Positions 36,932 through 49,600 of a DNA stretch of 64,000 bases are shown one piece after another. The translations under genes were made by a program, and so were the position numbers. The DNA lies in assembly GCA_963377175.1 (NCBI GenBank), contig CAUJNA010003244.1, forward strand, positions 591,228 through 655,227, given 5' to 3'. Under the pieces are notes generated by a model. It saw only the letters and a program-made list of their open reading frames with translations. It ran no database searches and was not told the origin of the DNA. The stretch's first letter is position 1. Every line of letters begins with the position of its first letter. Source of the DNA: Effrenium voratum. Taxonomy: Eukaryota; Sar; Dinophyceae; Suessiales; Symbiodiniaceae.

Positions 36932-36936
36932 GCTAC
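36932..36936. repeat. Target-site duplication (right)
   Basis: GCTAC, identical to 15269-15273. It is followed by ACGACCAGACCGAATCTAC, which continues the LINE endonuclease reading frame (T-R-P-D-R-I-Y). Confidence 0.93.
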
Positions 36937-37582
36937 ACGACCAGACCGAATCTACATCTCGCCCGAACTCCGCCAGTACTTTCAACGTGCCGAGGTACAT
37001 GACAGCTTCGCTGACCACTCCACTGTCACTGGATGGTTTGATATTCCAACCCACCTGCCTGCCCAACTACACTGGCCTCTGCCGGCCAAAATTCCATGGT
37101 CTAGCCTGGATTCTACTTCATGGCAGCATACGGACTACCAACCTCACGACCTTGCCTCTTGGCGCGGCACAACCACCTCTTTCTATGCTCAATTCGGCCG
37201 GGACTACGAAGCTAGTCTGGGACCACATCTACAGCACAACTTTGCGGGACGACTTCCGCCCTCCTACAGAGGCCGCGGGCAGGCTTCTGCCCCGCAACTA
37301 CGACCGGCCCAACCACCCCGGCTACGGCCTAGCCGATCGGGTGAAGCTCTTCCTGCTTCCGACTTCTTAGGTCGGACTCATCACCGTTGGTTTACCCAGC
37401 TTAGGCGCTTTCAGTCACTATACCACAACCTACAGCGCAACAGTACAACTCCAACAGCCATCGAATACAGGCTCCTCACCTGGCAGGCCATCAAGGAGGC
37501 TAAGGGCTTCGACGGAGGTTTCACGTTCTGGTGGCGAACCCGGCCGGTTCAGACCATTGGGTGCCGGCACAGACTTCCCTAG
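36932..37582 (+). pseudogene. LINE ORF2, endonuclease end and linker
   Basis: Continues the endonuclease after the insertion: RPDRIYISPELRQYF, then HDSFADHSTVTGWFDIP with the terminal catalytic D-H pair (ADHS). The linker before the RT follows (RLPPSYRGRGQ, LGRTHHRWFTQLRRFQSLYH, TPTAIEYRLLTWQAIKEAKG). Near 37560-37582 the reading must move to the next frame to enter the RT, so at least one frameshift lies here. Confidence 0.82.
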
Positions 37583-39836
37583 GCTTCTGCCTCACATCGG
37601 ACAGCTGCAAATTCTGCGGTGGGACTTCGAGGCCAATTACCGCTCCTTCGAGTCCTGGAGCATACGTCAGCGTTGCTCGCTTCTCAAGGCCAGGCGTCAG
37701 GAGCACATCCGCGAGGCTTTCCAGGATGTGACCAAAGCAGAGCGACAGCCGCTAACCACGCTTCTGCTCGCAGACGAAGCCACTATCACCGACATTGATC
37801 CTCGCACCCATCATGTCGCTCTGGACCACGATCTGCAGGAGGACAACTCAGGCCGATGGCTTCTTGAGGACTCTCCAGCACGAGTCACACGGCTGTCCCC
37901 TTTCACCTACCAGGTTGACTCGGACCTCCTGCTCTGTCCCGGTCAACAACTCCGTTATGAGCGGGTCGTCTCTGACCCTTCCGAGCTTGCGATCCACCTG
38001 CAGCAGTACTGGTCCGCCCGATGGAATTTGGATCATCCACCGGATCCTGCCACCTGGCAGCGGGTCCTGGCATTCGCTCGTGCTTACCTGCCTCGGCATA
38101 CCTTTTCATGCCCCGACCTGGCAGTTGAAGCATGGGAACTCGGCACAAAGAAGTTTGCAGCTAGATCGGCCCGCGGCCCAGACGGCTTCGACCATCTTGA
38201 TCTCGGGCTGATGCCTGCCTCTTTCAAGCGCCAGATATTACAGCTCCTTACGCACATTGAATCCGGGGCCTCCTGGCCCCAGCAACTCCTCAAGGGGTTC
38301 ATCCATCCCCTCCCCAAGCACGATGCGGCTACCGTCATTTCACACTACCGACCCATAGTGGTCTTCTCCATGATCTATCGTTGCTGGGGCTCCCTTCGCT
38401 CAGGATGTCTGCTACAGCAGCTCAGTCAGGTGCTTCCACGAGGCATCCTCGGCTTCATCCCTGGCCGGGAGACTGGTGATTTCTGGTATTACACCCAGGC
38501 TCTCCTTGAGTGTGCTCTGCAACAGCAACTTCCCATTTGCGGCTGCACCACCGACATCCGCAAAGCCTTCGAGCATATACCGCGGGATGTCTTCTTCCAA
38601 ACTGCCACCGCTCTTGGCTTTCCACCTCGGGTTCTGGGCGCGTGGCAGGCCTTTTTGGAGCAAGTTCAGCGGCACTTCCTGGTGCAGGACCATCTCAGCA
38701 CAGAGATCACCTCGAACAGTGGGTTTCCTGAGGGATGCTCCCTCTCGGTGGTGTGCATGTGCATCATCGACTGGATCTGGGATGCCTATCAGTCGGCCTT
38801 CGCCCCAAGCACCATACCGTCGTCCTATGTGGACAACCTAGAGCTGCTTGCACGGGACGTAGGCTCCCTACTACGTGGTCAACTGGTCATGGAGGAGTTC
38901 TACAATCTTTGGGCACTTTGCCTGGATCCCGGGAAAACCTACTACTGGGCTACCAATAGCAAGGACCGTTCCTTCTTACGACAGCTCGGCCACCGTGTCG
39001 AGCTTGCCCATGCCGATCTTGGAGGTGCGCTCACCTTTTGCCGCTCGCGTGCTCTCGGTTCGTTCCGGGCACGACTGGACTCCTTGGAGCCGCTTTGGCC
39101 CAAGCTGCGGCGGTCTTCATCGCCCACAGCGATCAAGCAGCTCATACTACGACAAGCCTTCTGGCCCAAAGCGTTGCACGCTGTCTCCATCTCGCTGCTA
39201 CCCTGGGCAGAGATCGCTCAACTACGCACCAAGGCAGTTCGGGCACTTGGCCACGGCAAGGCAGGTGCCCATCCGGGCATTCGGCTGGGTCTACTCAGCG
39301 GCAATGTCGCCACGGACCCAGGAGCCTTCCAGCTCATCAGGGTCTTCCATGACGCTCACCGCTTCCTGACCAAAGACCGCAGGATCCTCGACATGTGGCA
39401 ATCCTTCCACGAGCACTTTCACGGCTCCATGCTCTCCGGGCCGTTTAGCAAGCTTGTTGACCAATGCGACCTCATCTGGTGGCGGGTTGAATCCCCACCA
39501 GTTCTACTTGACCACCACGGCCTGCCAGTCGACCTCTTGACAGACCCTTGGCCTTCTACCCAGGCACGTCTTGAAGACGCATGGCGGCAGAGACTCGCGC
39601 GCGAGGTCGCTCATCGCCAGGATTACAGCGGGCTCGTGGGCCTTCAATGGCCACCCAGTAGGCATGAGGCACATCTCACGGCACTTCAGCACGCTCAGGT
39701 CAATGCCCTGCGTGAGGGCACTTTCCTCACTGGGCATGTGCAGGGTAAGTTTGACCTGGTTAAGGGCACGGCTTGCCCTTTTTGTGGTGCCGATGACACA
39801 CTGGCGCATCGCTGTTTTGGTTTGTCCGGCCTTTGA
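37557..39836 (+). pseudogene. LINE ORF2, reverse transcriptase domain
   Basis: 759 codons open. RT blocks: HYRPIVVFSMIYRCWGSL, TDIRKAFEHIPRDVF (motif A, about 331-345), NSGFPEGCSLSVVCM (motif B, about 387), and SSYVDNLELLA at about 421-431 as motif C, i.e. YVDN instead of the usual YxDD. The C-terminus has CPFCGADDTLAHRC, a zinc knuckle found in LINE ORF2 proteins. It copies LINE RNA at the nicked target. The frame ends at 39836 because of a frameshift; the natural continuation is in another frame. Confidence 0.88.
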
Positions 39837-41155
39837 GGCGGTCCGCACACGACACCCTTGGGCGGTTCAGCATTGGGATGCCTTTCCACGCTCACTTACG
39901 GAGCGCCTGCTACCCTCAGCAAATCCACACCTTCGTGATCTGCAACATCAGCTGTATCGACAAGCTGATACCTTATCCAGCTACCTTGCTCCCGGCGGTC
40001 TTCGGCATTTCGACCTCTTTACCGACGGCAGTTGCCTTGCACCCAATCGTCCCGACATAGCATGCGCCTCATGGGCCGTTGTGTCGGCCACGCATGGGTC
40101 TCTGTTGGCAGCAGCTCCACTGGGAGGTTTGTTCCAATCCATTGACCGCGCGGAGCTCATGGCGATCCTCATGGCCGATTCGCTTTTCCAGCCGGGGCAC
40201 TATTTGGTCAGACAGTTCATACGCCGCATGCGGTCTCGCGGCTTTGATCCAGGACCAGTATGCTCCGCTACCAGACACACACGCAGATTTATGGGCCGAA
40301 CTTAGACATTCTATTTCTTTTTTTGCCTCAGGCGAGCTGCTTGTTCAACATGTACCTGGTCATGCACAGATATCTGACATTTTTGCAGATACAGCAGATT
40401 GGGCGGCATATTGGAATGATCAGGCAGATGCGGCGGCGCGTGGTGCTCACCGGCAACGCCCACTCGTTTTTTGGCACGTCCGCGACCTTTTTCGACAACA
40501 TCAACAGGACGCTTGGGATGCCGTTGACCGTTTTCGGAGTTTTCAGCTTGATATCGCAGGTGCTGGGCACCTTGTGGCATGCGAAGCTCCAGGTGCTTTC
40601 AATCCTGATGATCCTCCAATTGTCGTGCGTACCATGCTTGATGGTGGTGACTGGATCTCCGGCCTAACCCCCAACTGGGCGCACACATGGCAACAGTCGA
40701 GTTATGCGCGGCAATTTGGCACTGCCTTTATTGCCTCCTTCGTGCCCTGGCTCCAGCAATTTCTGCGTGAACCTACGGTACGATCTGTGCAGATTTCATG
40801 GCTTGAGCTGGCAGTGCTCACTTTTCAGGCGCGGCTACCACACCCTTTTCCTTCTGCAAGGTACAGCGGCGAGTGCTGGAGTGATGAGGTTTCCCCGGCC
40901 CTGGCCGGCCAACTGACGTTGGCCCAACGAATTCGTTTCATTAGAGGTGTGGTGAAAGCAATGTGCCAAGCTTTTTCGCTTCAAGGCGCTTTCTTGCACG
41001 GCATTGATGCTTCTGGTCTCCGGATTCACATGCCTTTGCAGGGCTTGGCTGTTTGTATAGACGAATCGGCCCTCAGTGACCTCGATCGGTTTCTGTTGGC
41101 CTTTACCGCCAAGCGACCTGTGCGCACAGCCAACGACGTTGTGCGCCCTCTGTGA
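39837..41155 (+). pseudogene. LINE ORF2, RNase H and C-terminal domain, frameshifted
   Basis: After the RT frameshift the reading continues with HFDLFTDGSCLAPNRPD (first catalytic Asp) and SIDRAELMAILMADS (catalytic Glu). Near 40195 it shifts again to SDSSYAACGLAALIQDQ, HADLWAELRHSI, LLVQHVPGHAQISD and WNDQADAAARG, which supply the remaining Asp residues and the conserved HVPGH. A C-terminal domain of about 230 residues of unknown function follows, ending at the stop at 41153-41155. RNase H would remove template RNA. Two frameshifts are present. Confidence 0.82.
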
Positions 41156-42260
41156 GGGAACAGACCTAGCGCGCCGCACTGCTTTCTGCCGTGCGCGTGC
41201 TATGAGAGACAGGCCGAGTGTGTTGGGAACATGGCCATGACGGGTAAATATGGGTGTACTTCGCTGGTGGCACCAAACGCACAACATGGATGGATGGCCT
41301 TCCTTTGGTGTCCCTTTAAACAATTCCAAAACAGGACTGCTTCGAACGTCTTGTCACAAGACTAGGCAATTGGCCTTTGCAACAGGAACACAGCAGGACC
41401 CAATACCAATCACAGTTGGGAACAAAAACGCAGCTCGCTTACAGGAATTCTGACTCCTCGGATTCAGAGTTTTGGCAAACAAACCTTAGGTTTGGGCAAC
41501 CCCGCCGCTCCAGAGCTCGGGTAAGCAACCTTCGGTTCTGGTCAGGTCGCTCTTTCTGGCACCCGCGCGCGCCTGTGTCGGCGTTCGCGAGCTTTGCCGC
41601 CAGGCGCCCAAGGAGTCGGAATCTGGCAGAGGGCAGAGCGCTCCGAGGGCAGAGTGCCCGAGGGGAAGAAAATTTACGAGGGCCACAAAATGTGTTTTTT
41701 TTTTTTTGGGGGGGGGTATGTTTCTTTCGTTATGATAATGCCAATTTTAATAGGAGGATTTGGCAATACTAGTTTAACTACAATCAATGGTTGTGGGGTG
41801 CCATACAGCCAATGTAAATTATGATCATTGGAGAATCATGTAAGTGGTTCGCCGCCTTATGGTAGGATTCCAACCCAACTCTGCACGTCGATACCACAGG
41901 GGATTTCTGCCCACCCTCCCCTAATCCACCCTCCACTTGGAGTTTCCGCACGACTCATCTGCCCTGGAGTTAACAATCCTGAACTGGGCCAGCAATAATC
42001 AAAAACGGCCAACAGGTTTCAAACTGACTCCGACAAGCTGTCGTGACTGTCGCAAACACATGTCCCAAACTGGTTGGTTTACCTTTTTTGCTTTGGGCAA
42101 ACCTATAAGTGCAGGGACAGCATCGCTTCCGTTCAGCGGCGAATGCGCCACTGAAAACTTCCCTCAAATCAAGCGAGCCAGCGCTGACTCGGCACACGCC
42201 GATCTCTCCACCTTGGTCAGTTGGTGCTGAACTTGGAGCCCGATGGATGTTGAAACACCA
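41156..42260. other. Host sequence downstream of the LINE
   Basis: May include the LINE 3' untranslated region (end not defined). Contains a GGTACCCTC-family repeat near 41250-41330 and a T/G homopolymer stretch at about 41694-41717. No supported gene. Confidence 0.45.
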
Positions 42261-42345
42261 CCTAGGTCCTCCAGTAGAGAGGATAGAACAAGGATGCCCT
42301 TTTTTCTGTAGTCTATTTTAGTAGGGGAACCCTCCCCCAAAAAGG
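42261..42345 (+). repeat. Dispersed repeat, copy A (about 85 bp)
   Basis: Starts CCTAGGTCCTCCAGTAGAGA and contains TCTGTAGTCTATTTTAGTAG then GGGAACCCTCCC. A second copy in the same orientation is at 51249-51335 with only a few differences. Not part of the LINE or Polinton. Family unknown. Confidence 0.85.
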
Positions 42346-45300
42346 GTGGAAGGGCACCACTCGCGGACCTAGCCACCCCACCCAAAGCAAGATGGACTTC
42401 AAAAGGAAGCCAGGGGTCAGAGGTGAGAGCAAACCTATTCGAAGGAATGGAGGTGCTCACTGGCCGACGCCGCCCGCTTCTGCTGGGAATGGTGATAGCC
42501 GGTCCTTGTGGGTCCAGTTGACATTCAAATTCAACAGCTGCAGAGACGTAGCCAAGTACATAGTACAGGGCAACGGTTTTCATGTTGGTTTTCTCAAGTG
42601 ACAATCAAAGCTGATATTGGAGGAGTCTTGCCACTGGTAAAAGAACCGAAAGGGCTCTCACCGAACCCTACTAATGTTTCAACTACCCAGGTGTTGATTA
42701 CGATTCACTGATGTATATAGTGAAAATCAAGTGTTTTCAGGTCTGGGGTGGGGGGGGGTAGTACATGCGCAACTCTGCTGCCATTTAAGTGTGGCTCAAA
42801 AACAGAACTCAAAATGGAACCCTGGCAAATGGACGAGTAAACTAAAAACCTGCGGTCCTCTGGCTCTGAAATCTTGAGCCACACCCATTTGCGGTTCCAG
42901 GATACCGATATACACTGGAGTGTGCTTGTAGCGGAGTAGGTCCAGGGGCACACCCTGAAGTTGCTTTGGGGGGGGGGGGAATGCTGACATCTGCCTTCAC
43001 CACTCGCGTCATTTGCCCAACTGTTGACCTTGGGGAACGAGGTGTGGATGGTGGCATCGTGCTGCTGTACATGGCCCTCTGGCGATGAACTTGTTGATTG
43101 GTAGATGAACCACGACAGCATGAGGTTCAACAGGAACAACAACAAAAAAAGGACCCCCTCGCAGGGTTGCTTCCTTGCTTTTTTTTACGAAGTTCGGAAC
43201 CAATCCTATCACATGTTCGCAAATTCCCATTAAATCTATGGGATCTCAAACCCTGGGTTTAGTGACCCTTCCAAATGCCTGGATTGGTGTTCCGGGCGAC
43301 TTTTTCCCTTTTACCCTCAAGAATGAGGGGGTCAAATCCAAGCCAATCCAGACCATCCAGGGCCCCGCATCAGGCGCACTGGGCCCCCCAGCGCTGGCTC
43401 GCACCCCAAGTTTGAAGGACCGCAAGGGGAACGCCTGGGACTGCACCACACCCAAAGGCTCGGCCCCACTGTCTTTTGAGGGTACTCCTTGTTGGCCTGC
43501 TTTAAACGGACACCAAAAGGAAAAACCAAAGACATAGGGCCCCCCGAAAAAGAAAGAAAACAGACACAACTTGTAATGGTCTGCCAGGACAGGTGCTGTA
43601 GCACTATAGGAGGGTAAAGCGCGAAACACCAACACAGGAATCCTGTCGAAAACAGTGCGACTGGGAAAATAATCCTCAAAGAAAGTCACTTTCCAGGCCC
43701 CCCCCCCCCCCAATTTTTGGGAGCAGCAACATAGCTAGTTTGGTTCTGACCCAATGTCGCTTAATGATCCACTTTAGACAGTGGTCACTAGGCTGCAATG
43801 GTTGCCATGGTTCTGAATAGGTATGTTGGTCTAAGCGAAATGTGGATGCGCCTCTGTTCAACCAGATTCCGCCTGTTCTTCCCCCTGTCTGGTCCTTTTC
43901 TGGGTATTCATCTGCTTGGCACGTTCGAATCAAGTCTCCTTTGTATGGGTTTGTCTTTTTCAGCACCGCACCCCTCCCCCCCCAAAAAAAAAGAGAGAGA
44001 GAAAAAAAGCTTCCTGTTGATGTCCTTTCACGGCCCACAGAACATATTATCCCCCCCATTCAAGGGTGGTACGCGTCGATTCGACGCAGACTCCTTCCCG
44101 GCCTCCGACCACCAAGCTTCACTCTCCCCGGGCTCCGCAGAGCTAAATCCGGTCCTCAGATCTCTCAATCCCCGGTTCTGAGGTCGAAAACGTCGCCCGA
44201 AACGTCAAACCGAGCTTGTTCAAACAGCAGATACTCAAATCCGGCTTGTACCAAAGATTAGAATCGACGTTAAACCTGGGTTCCCTGCATTTCCGACCAT
44301 AAAACATCAACCAAAGGAAACTCATCACAGGAAGCGGCCCAGAAGGTGATGGTTAAAAGCGCCACGACGGGAAATGGATCCCTGAAACATGTCAGGCCAA
44401 ACGAGAACATGGAACAACAATGTGTGTGTGTGTGTGTGCAGATATGGCCCGCTACAATACATCATATCACCAAGTTGTTAGGTGCTTCCTTTTAGTTTAG
44501 TAAAACTATCCAAAGGCGGAGGGTTGCTCACAACCTCCGCAAACGAAAATGGGGCGAGCAACTGTGCTAGGAGTCTGGGTGTGTGGTAAAATGGGGCACC
44601 CGCCCCCAACGGTAGAGGGAGTGCTCCGTTTGGCTTCCACTCAAAACAACCCAAGGGTACCCTCAAAAAAAGGAGTCTCTTTGGCACTTTGAAGAGCCTA
44701 ACTCTGCCAAGTCAGCGATTTCACGACCCAGTTGACTTTCAAACACTGAGTTTGTAGTCGAAGGGTTGATTCCCCATTCTCACCCTTCGTTCTCTTTTCA
44801 AACCATCCATTTTGCCAAGGGCTTGGATTCCTGAAGAGAATGGCGAAGCTACATCTAGACATAGAACCTCCCATTCCCGGAGAAAGGGGGGGGGGCGACA
44901 ACCCCCTACAAACCCTTGACCTGCATGAATCTGAGGTGAGCATCACAAATGGAACCCGCCAGAAGGTCTCTTTAGACAAGAATCGTCTTTCAGAAACATT
45001 CCATGTTGATGTTCTAGAGTACATCAGTTCCATGGATAACCTGAAAGACATGGACAATGAGACACAAGACTCGATACATCCCCAGCACACAAGTCAGAGC
45101 ACTGCAAGAAACTTGGGTACGACATGTTCAGGTTGTTGTGCATATTCAGTCTACCCTAACATGTCCACCATCTATTTAGGGCACTCCTCTCCGAAATTCT
45201 CAAACCCATAAAATTCGTTTGGAGGAACTGCCAAAGGAAAATCTCCAAGCCCCTTCCGCGGTCCGGCAACGGAGACACCAGGCCTTTTCTCGCGGCTGTC

Positions 45301-46354
45301 CGACACGGCCGGCCGGAGTTCTGCCAATTGCCACTGGAGCTTCGCTCACTGGCCTTGAGGATGGACACATTCTGCTGGTTTTGTCTGCGCAGTGGATCGC
45401 AGTTCCCCCTATAGGTAGGGGCTACCGTGTTTGGTTATTAGTTTGTTGTTTATATGTAAACATGGTGTTTGATATACTATGTTGAATGGTTTAGAAAGGT
45501 ATGTATAATGTGTTGATGGATGCCATGCAAACACATCTTTGCCCGCATTACACAACTTGTTATTTAGTCTGCCAACACATATGTTCAAATCATCTTGGAG
45601 GAGTGCCAGGATCAGTGTGGGCGGCTCCTCAACGCTTCTCGCGGGTGAGGTTGTCCCAAATAATGAAGGCCAAGGTCGTTCCACACCTCGGCAAGCGAGG
45701 GTATCTGACCTGAGCTGGCTGGCCACAAAAAGTGACTCACTTTTTTTCCCCTAGACTTAAAGTGATGAAGGCACCTGGCAACAGAAAGTGTTCAGTTCGG
45801 TCCAAACACTCCAGTTAACAGACTTTGGCAGTATGTCGACACATGGATTTGTCTCCGAATGACATCGCCCGCCTTCAAAAAACCCAGACACGGCAGCTTC
45901 GAACACTCTCCGACCAGTCTGAGCATCCCACACGACGACTGGCGTGCCGCTTGCGCAACATTGACATGACAGGTGACTCGGGTTTGTCTCCAAAGCAGTA
46001 TCGCTCCGAAAGATTTCACGGGGAGCATGGGAGCAAGCCTGACAACCCCCCCAACTTCCTTAAGTTAAGGCGATCGCCAAATCCAGCTGCTGCCCCCATT
46101 CCTCTGCAGATCCCAACAACTCCCAGCTCTGGCTCCAACATGGGACATAGCCAGCTCTTTGCCCCATCAAGTCCCTGCTCCATCCCAGGGAACAGGCCCA
46201 ACGAATTGGAGCACTTGAAACGGGGCCTGAAAAGGTATACTCTTCTTGGGTTCTTTATCTTCCTATTGTTCTTCCATATCGAAATTCGGACTTGAGACTC
46301 AGTCTCATGGAAGCATGTCAAAGATAAACACATGGACCAGTCATGAATATGTAT
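42346..46354. other. Host sequence without a supported gene
   Basis: Contains inverted GGTACCCTC-family copies near 43436-43545, another near 44640-44700, a (TG)n tract at 44421-44440, and G- or C-homopolymers (42749, 42968, 43698). The frame around 45219-45410 looks moderately protein-like (GVLPIATGASLTGLEDGHIL) but is short and unrecognised. Confidence 0.45.
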
Positions 46355-46378
46355 ACATATATATATATATATATATCT
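46355..46378. repeat. (AT)n microsatellite
   Basis: About ten AT units; similar short tracts occur at 47572-47590 and 47747-47763. Confidence 0.85.
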
Positions 46379-46466
46379 AATATGTGAGAAGAACTCCAAT
46401 TGGAGCAACGTGTCCATTTGAGCCGTGCCGAATACTCTCGTGTAAATAGCGGTACTATATGGTACT

Positions 46467-46668
46467 ATGAACTTGCTTTCGCGAACCCTTTCGCGACCCC
46501 ATGTTTTTGCTTTCGCGGGCTTCGTTTTCTTTAGAATTGCTTCCGTGGCGCTTTCGCGGACTGTCACACCCTTCGGACTGCGGCTTTCGCGGCGGGACCT
46601 TCTTTAGACACTTTCGCGATAAGCTTTCGCAAGCTTTCGCGGCCTGCGTTTTGGCTTTCGCGAGGGTT
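46467..46668. repeat. Cluster of GCTTTCGCG motifs
   Basis: At least nine copies of (G/C/A)CTTTCGCG or close variants within about 200 bp, irregularly spaced (examples at about 46470, 46483, 46508, 46549, 46582, 46611, 46632, 46653). Spacing is not a simple tandem array. Could be a degenerate minisatellite or a cluster of protein-binding sites. Confidence 0.75.
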
Positions 46669-49600
46669 CCATAGGACACCCCCCTTTACTACTTTGTATT
46701 GTCAGGCTTTCTGGCGCTGCTCATTTGCTACCTAATATCAACTATGCTTCGATCTCATGCCTGAATCTATTGACACAATATAAACAGTTCAAGTCAGAAA
46801 GGAAGCAGCAAGAAGTAAACCAGATGCCAAGAAACAAGTATATGTATATACATGCGACAACAGCGGTATACACAATAAGCAGCAAGCAATACATTGCTGA
46901 CAAGAGGCCAGCATGAGACATAACCATACCATTACTAGACATGACTGAGTCATAGAAAACAACAAATACCAATATACATAGATTATAACGATATAAGTTG
47001 TCTCCATTCGCATGCCAAGTAGTCTCGTTCCTTCCTCTCCGGTCCAAGACTGGAAATGACCTCTCTGCTCCACATGGCCATCCTTTAACGCGGTGAAAGC
47101 CCCAGGTTTGGGCCAGAAAAACCCCCGGACCTTTCGAGAACTCGCCGAGGCGCAAGTTCTGGGGGTACCGGCTTGTCCCAGTTTCGTTGTCTGCTTCTTC
47201 TTTTTCTTCTTTTTCTTTCGGACGCGATTCTCCCTTGGTTTTTGTTGCAGCCGACCTCAACGGACCAACGGACCAACGGACCAACGGACCAATTGTCGAA
47301 GGCCTCCGCAGAAGATGGTCAAGTAGTCCCCCCAGTCGTTGGGCCAGGTCTTGGTCTCGGCTCGCCCAGCGGCTCGCCAGCGATCCGCTTCTCTTGGATT
47401 GAGTCTTACCCCACCCGATTGTGAGGGACCCTGGCAAACAGAACCAATTCAACACGGAATGCCATTCTAACATGTTTTGTCATTTTTTAAAGGTTTGGAC
47501 TCACAGGGTACTTTGTTTTTTGCAGGGTCGCAGGCACACACACACACACACACTCCTTGACTGCTTATATACATATATATATACATATATGTGTTTTTGG
47601 TTTTTCAGGAAAATAAAAAGGAAACCCACTACTTTGGGGGTCCCCTAAAGTAAGACGCAGTGTGATGAAAGTAGCAATAGTCTTTCAACATGAGCCACTT
47701 GATTCCGTGCAGCCCCCTGTGCAGCCCCATGACACAGGGTTCCCTATGTATATATATATATATCTAAGATATCGCGCTTCAGAGGACCAGAGAAGGACCC
47801 GCGCATTGGAAATGAGAACACGAGCAGGACCCGCGCATTGGTAGCCACCGCTGCCAGGGGTGTCAGCAACGTGCTGGCAGCTGCTGTGGCAGCGATCTGT
47901 GCGAGCGTTGGCTTCATGTTGAAAAACCATTGCTTCGACAAGTTCATCCTGCTTGCTCTCGAACAGAAACCCTGGGAGCTGGCTGTTTCAGCACATGGCC
48001 ATGGGTCAAAAGCCCGGTTCGCCCCCAGTGAACATCCCAATTCCAACTAAAATAGGTTCTAAAATGGGTGGTGCACCGAAAACTCCCAAAATGGTACCAT
48101 TGGTTTTGACCCACGGCCACATTGCATGCGGGTTTCCGCCGTCCAGAAGGTGAGGCTGCTGGTGGGGTGACAGCTCTAATCCATGTGGGGTTGTGACGTG
48201 TCCGGGCTTCTCCTTCCCTCTCCGAATCAACCCTGGCCAATTCCCCCGCATGCTGCCTCTATCCTTGGGTTGCTCTTCCCTAAGCATAAGGTCCAACCAT
48301 CTAACCTTTTGTAGGTTTTGACGGAAAAGCTGATTTCTTTCCAAAAGGTCTTCGGGGCGATTTGGTCACAGAGAAAAAGTTGAGGGGAAACGGAACCAAC
48401 CCCTCTCCCTCGGCCTGTGGCTGCTTGGTGTTGCTTACGAGACCTGAGCGCGTCGTGGCCACATTCAAACCCCTAGCGACAAGTTGCCGCTTGTTGTGGG
48501 TTGAAACGCATAGTGCGGGAACCCTTGAAGGGCAAAGAGCCTCGTTGAGTCTGGCAACGGACAGATGCATACTTCGACCAGGTTGAGACAAGCCCTGGTT
48601 GCCGGCAGCAAACCAGGAACTTGAACCAACTAATCCGTTGCCCCAAATCATCTAACGCGTCCCCCTAACCTAAAATTGGTATTAGTAGGGGGTCCCCAGT
48701 TCCAGATTTGGCGTGCCCAATTCATTGGTTTTCACTTTAAATTACTAGTCCCTTGAGTCCCAAAAAGTCAACTCATGTTTTTTAAGGTAAAGTGTTTGAA
48801 ACGGAGCAGCAAGAAGCTGTTTTTCCAGAAAGGGCTGCTTGGTGACTAGCAGGGGCGGAGGGAGCCTCCGCCCAATAAGACCGGGAGAGAGGTCAGTGGG
48901 AGCAATCACGAGTTTAGTATTGAGATCAAATTTGGCTATACTAATTTGGTGTTGGGGCTCCCGGAGTTTGGAACAACAACTCTACTATTTCAGGGACATG
49001 TATTGTTAGGGGGCAACAAATTAAAGGTCTGTTCACCTTAGCAACGCTTCACACACGTTGACACTCTTGGTTCTACCAAGGTTATCAAAAAGGTCGATGT
49101 CGGCACAGCAAAGCAGATTTGGTTGCGCGCTCAGACTTGCATCGCTGCCTGAGATTGGCCCCGTCACAAAGGAGCAGACCCACCTGGCGACAAATGCTCG
49201 GCTTGGACCTGGACCTTTGCCTGCATTTGTCGTTGTGTTGAGGGTATGGGTCGCAATAGGGGCGTGGCCCCACAAATGAGTGGTTCTCCTTTTGGCCTCC
49301 CTTTAAACCTCAAAAGGATACCAAACCAAGCAAAGCACGCACATGCTTTCAGCTTGCCACACAAGTGCCTTAAAGCAAATCCGCCGACCCTCTGCCTCCC
49401 GTCCCAGCCTCCTGCAGAGGGGACTGGCGTGGGCCGACTCGAAGTGACTTGGGCGCAAGCCGGCCCAAGCGGTAGTTAACGGACTAGCCGCCATATTTCT
49501 GACTTTTCCGTTAACCCTTGTTTGTGGTCGTAGAGGATCTTATAAGTAAGTGGTCCCTGGGTTTGCGGACGTGTTTCAGGACCGGTCCTTGTGACTTTTC

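Larger units (their letters stand above)
9882..41155 (+). mobile_element. LINE retrotransposon with cytosine methyltransferase, interrupted by a Polinton
   Basis: A non-LTR retrotransposon in + orientation. ORF1 (9882-14360) bears a C5 cytosine methyltransferase and a Ulp1-like peptidase signature. ORF2 (from about 14412 to 41155) bears an APE-like endonuclease, reverse transcriptase, CCHC-type zinc knuckle and RNase H. ORF2 is cut in the endonuclease by a 21.7-kb DNA-virus element (15274-36931). Removing that element and one GCTAC duplication restores a continuous reading across the endonuclease junction. The ends are only those of the coding region; UTRs, poly(A)-like tail and target duplication of the LINE itself were not found. 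ORF2 has about five frameshifts, so this copy is dead. Cytosine-methyltransferase-carrying LINEs have been described in Symbiodinium. Confidence 0.9.

Noticed and set aside
44840..45485. Moderately protein-like plus-strand frames
   Set aside because: Short, unrecognised, no clear splice structure or domain.
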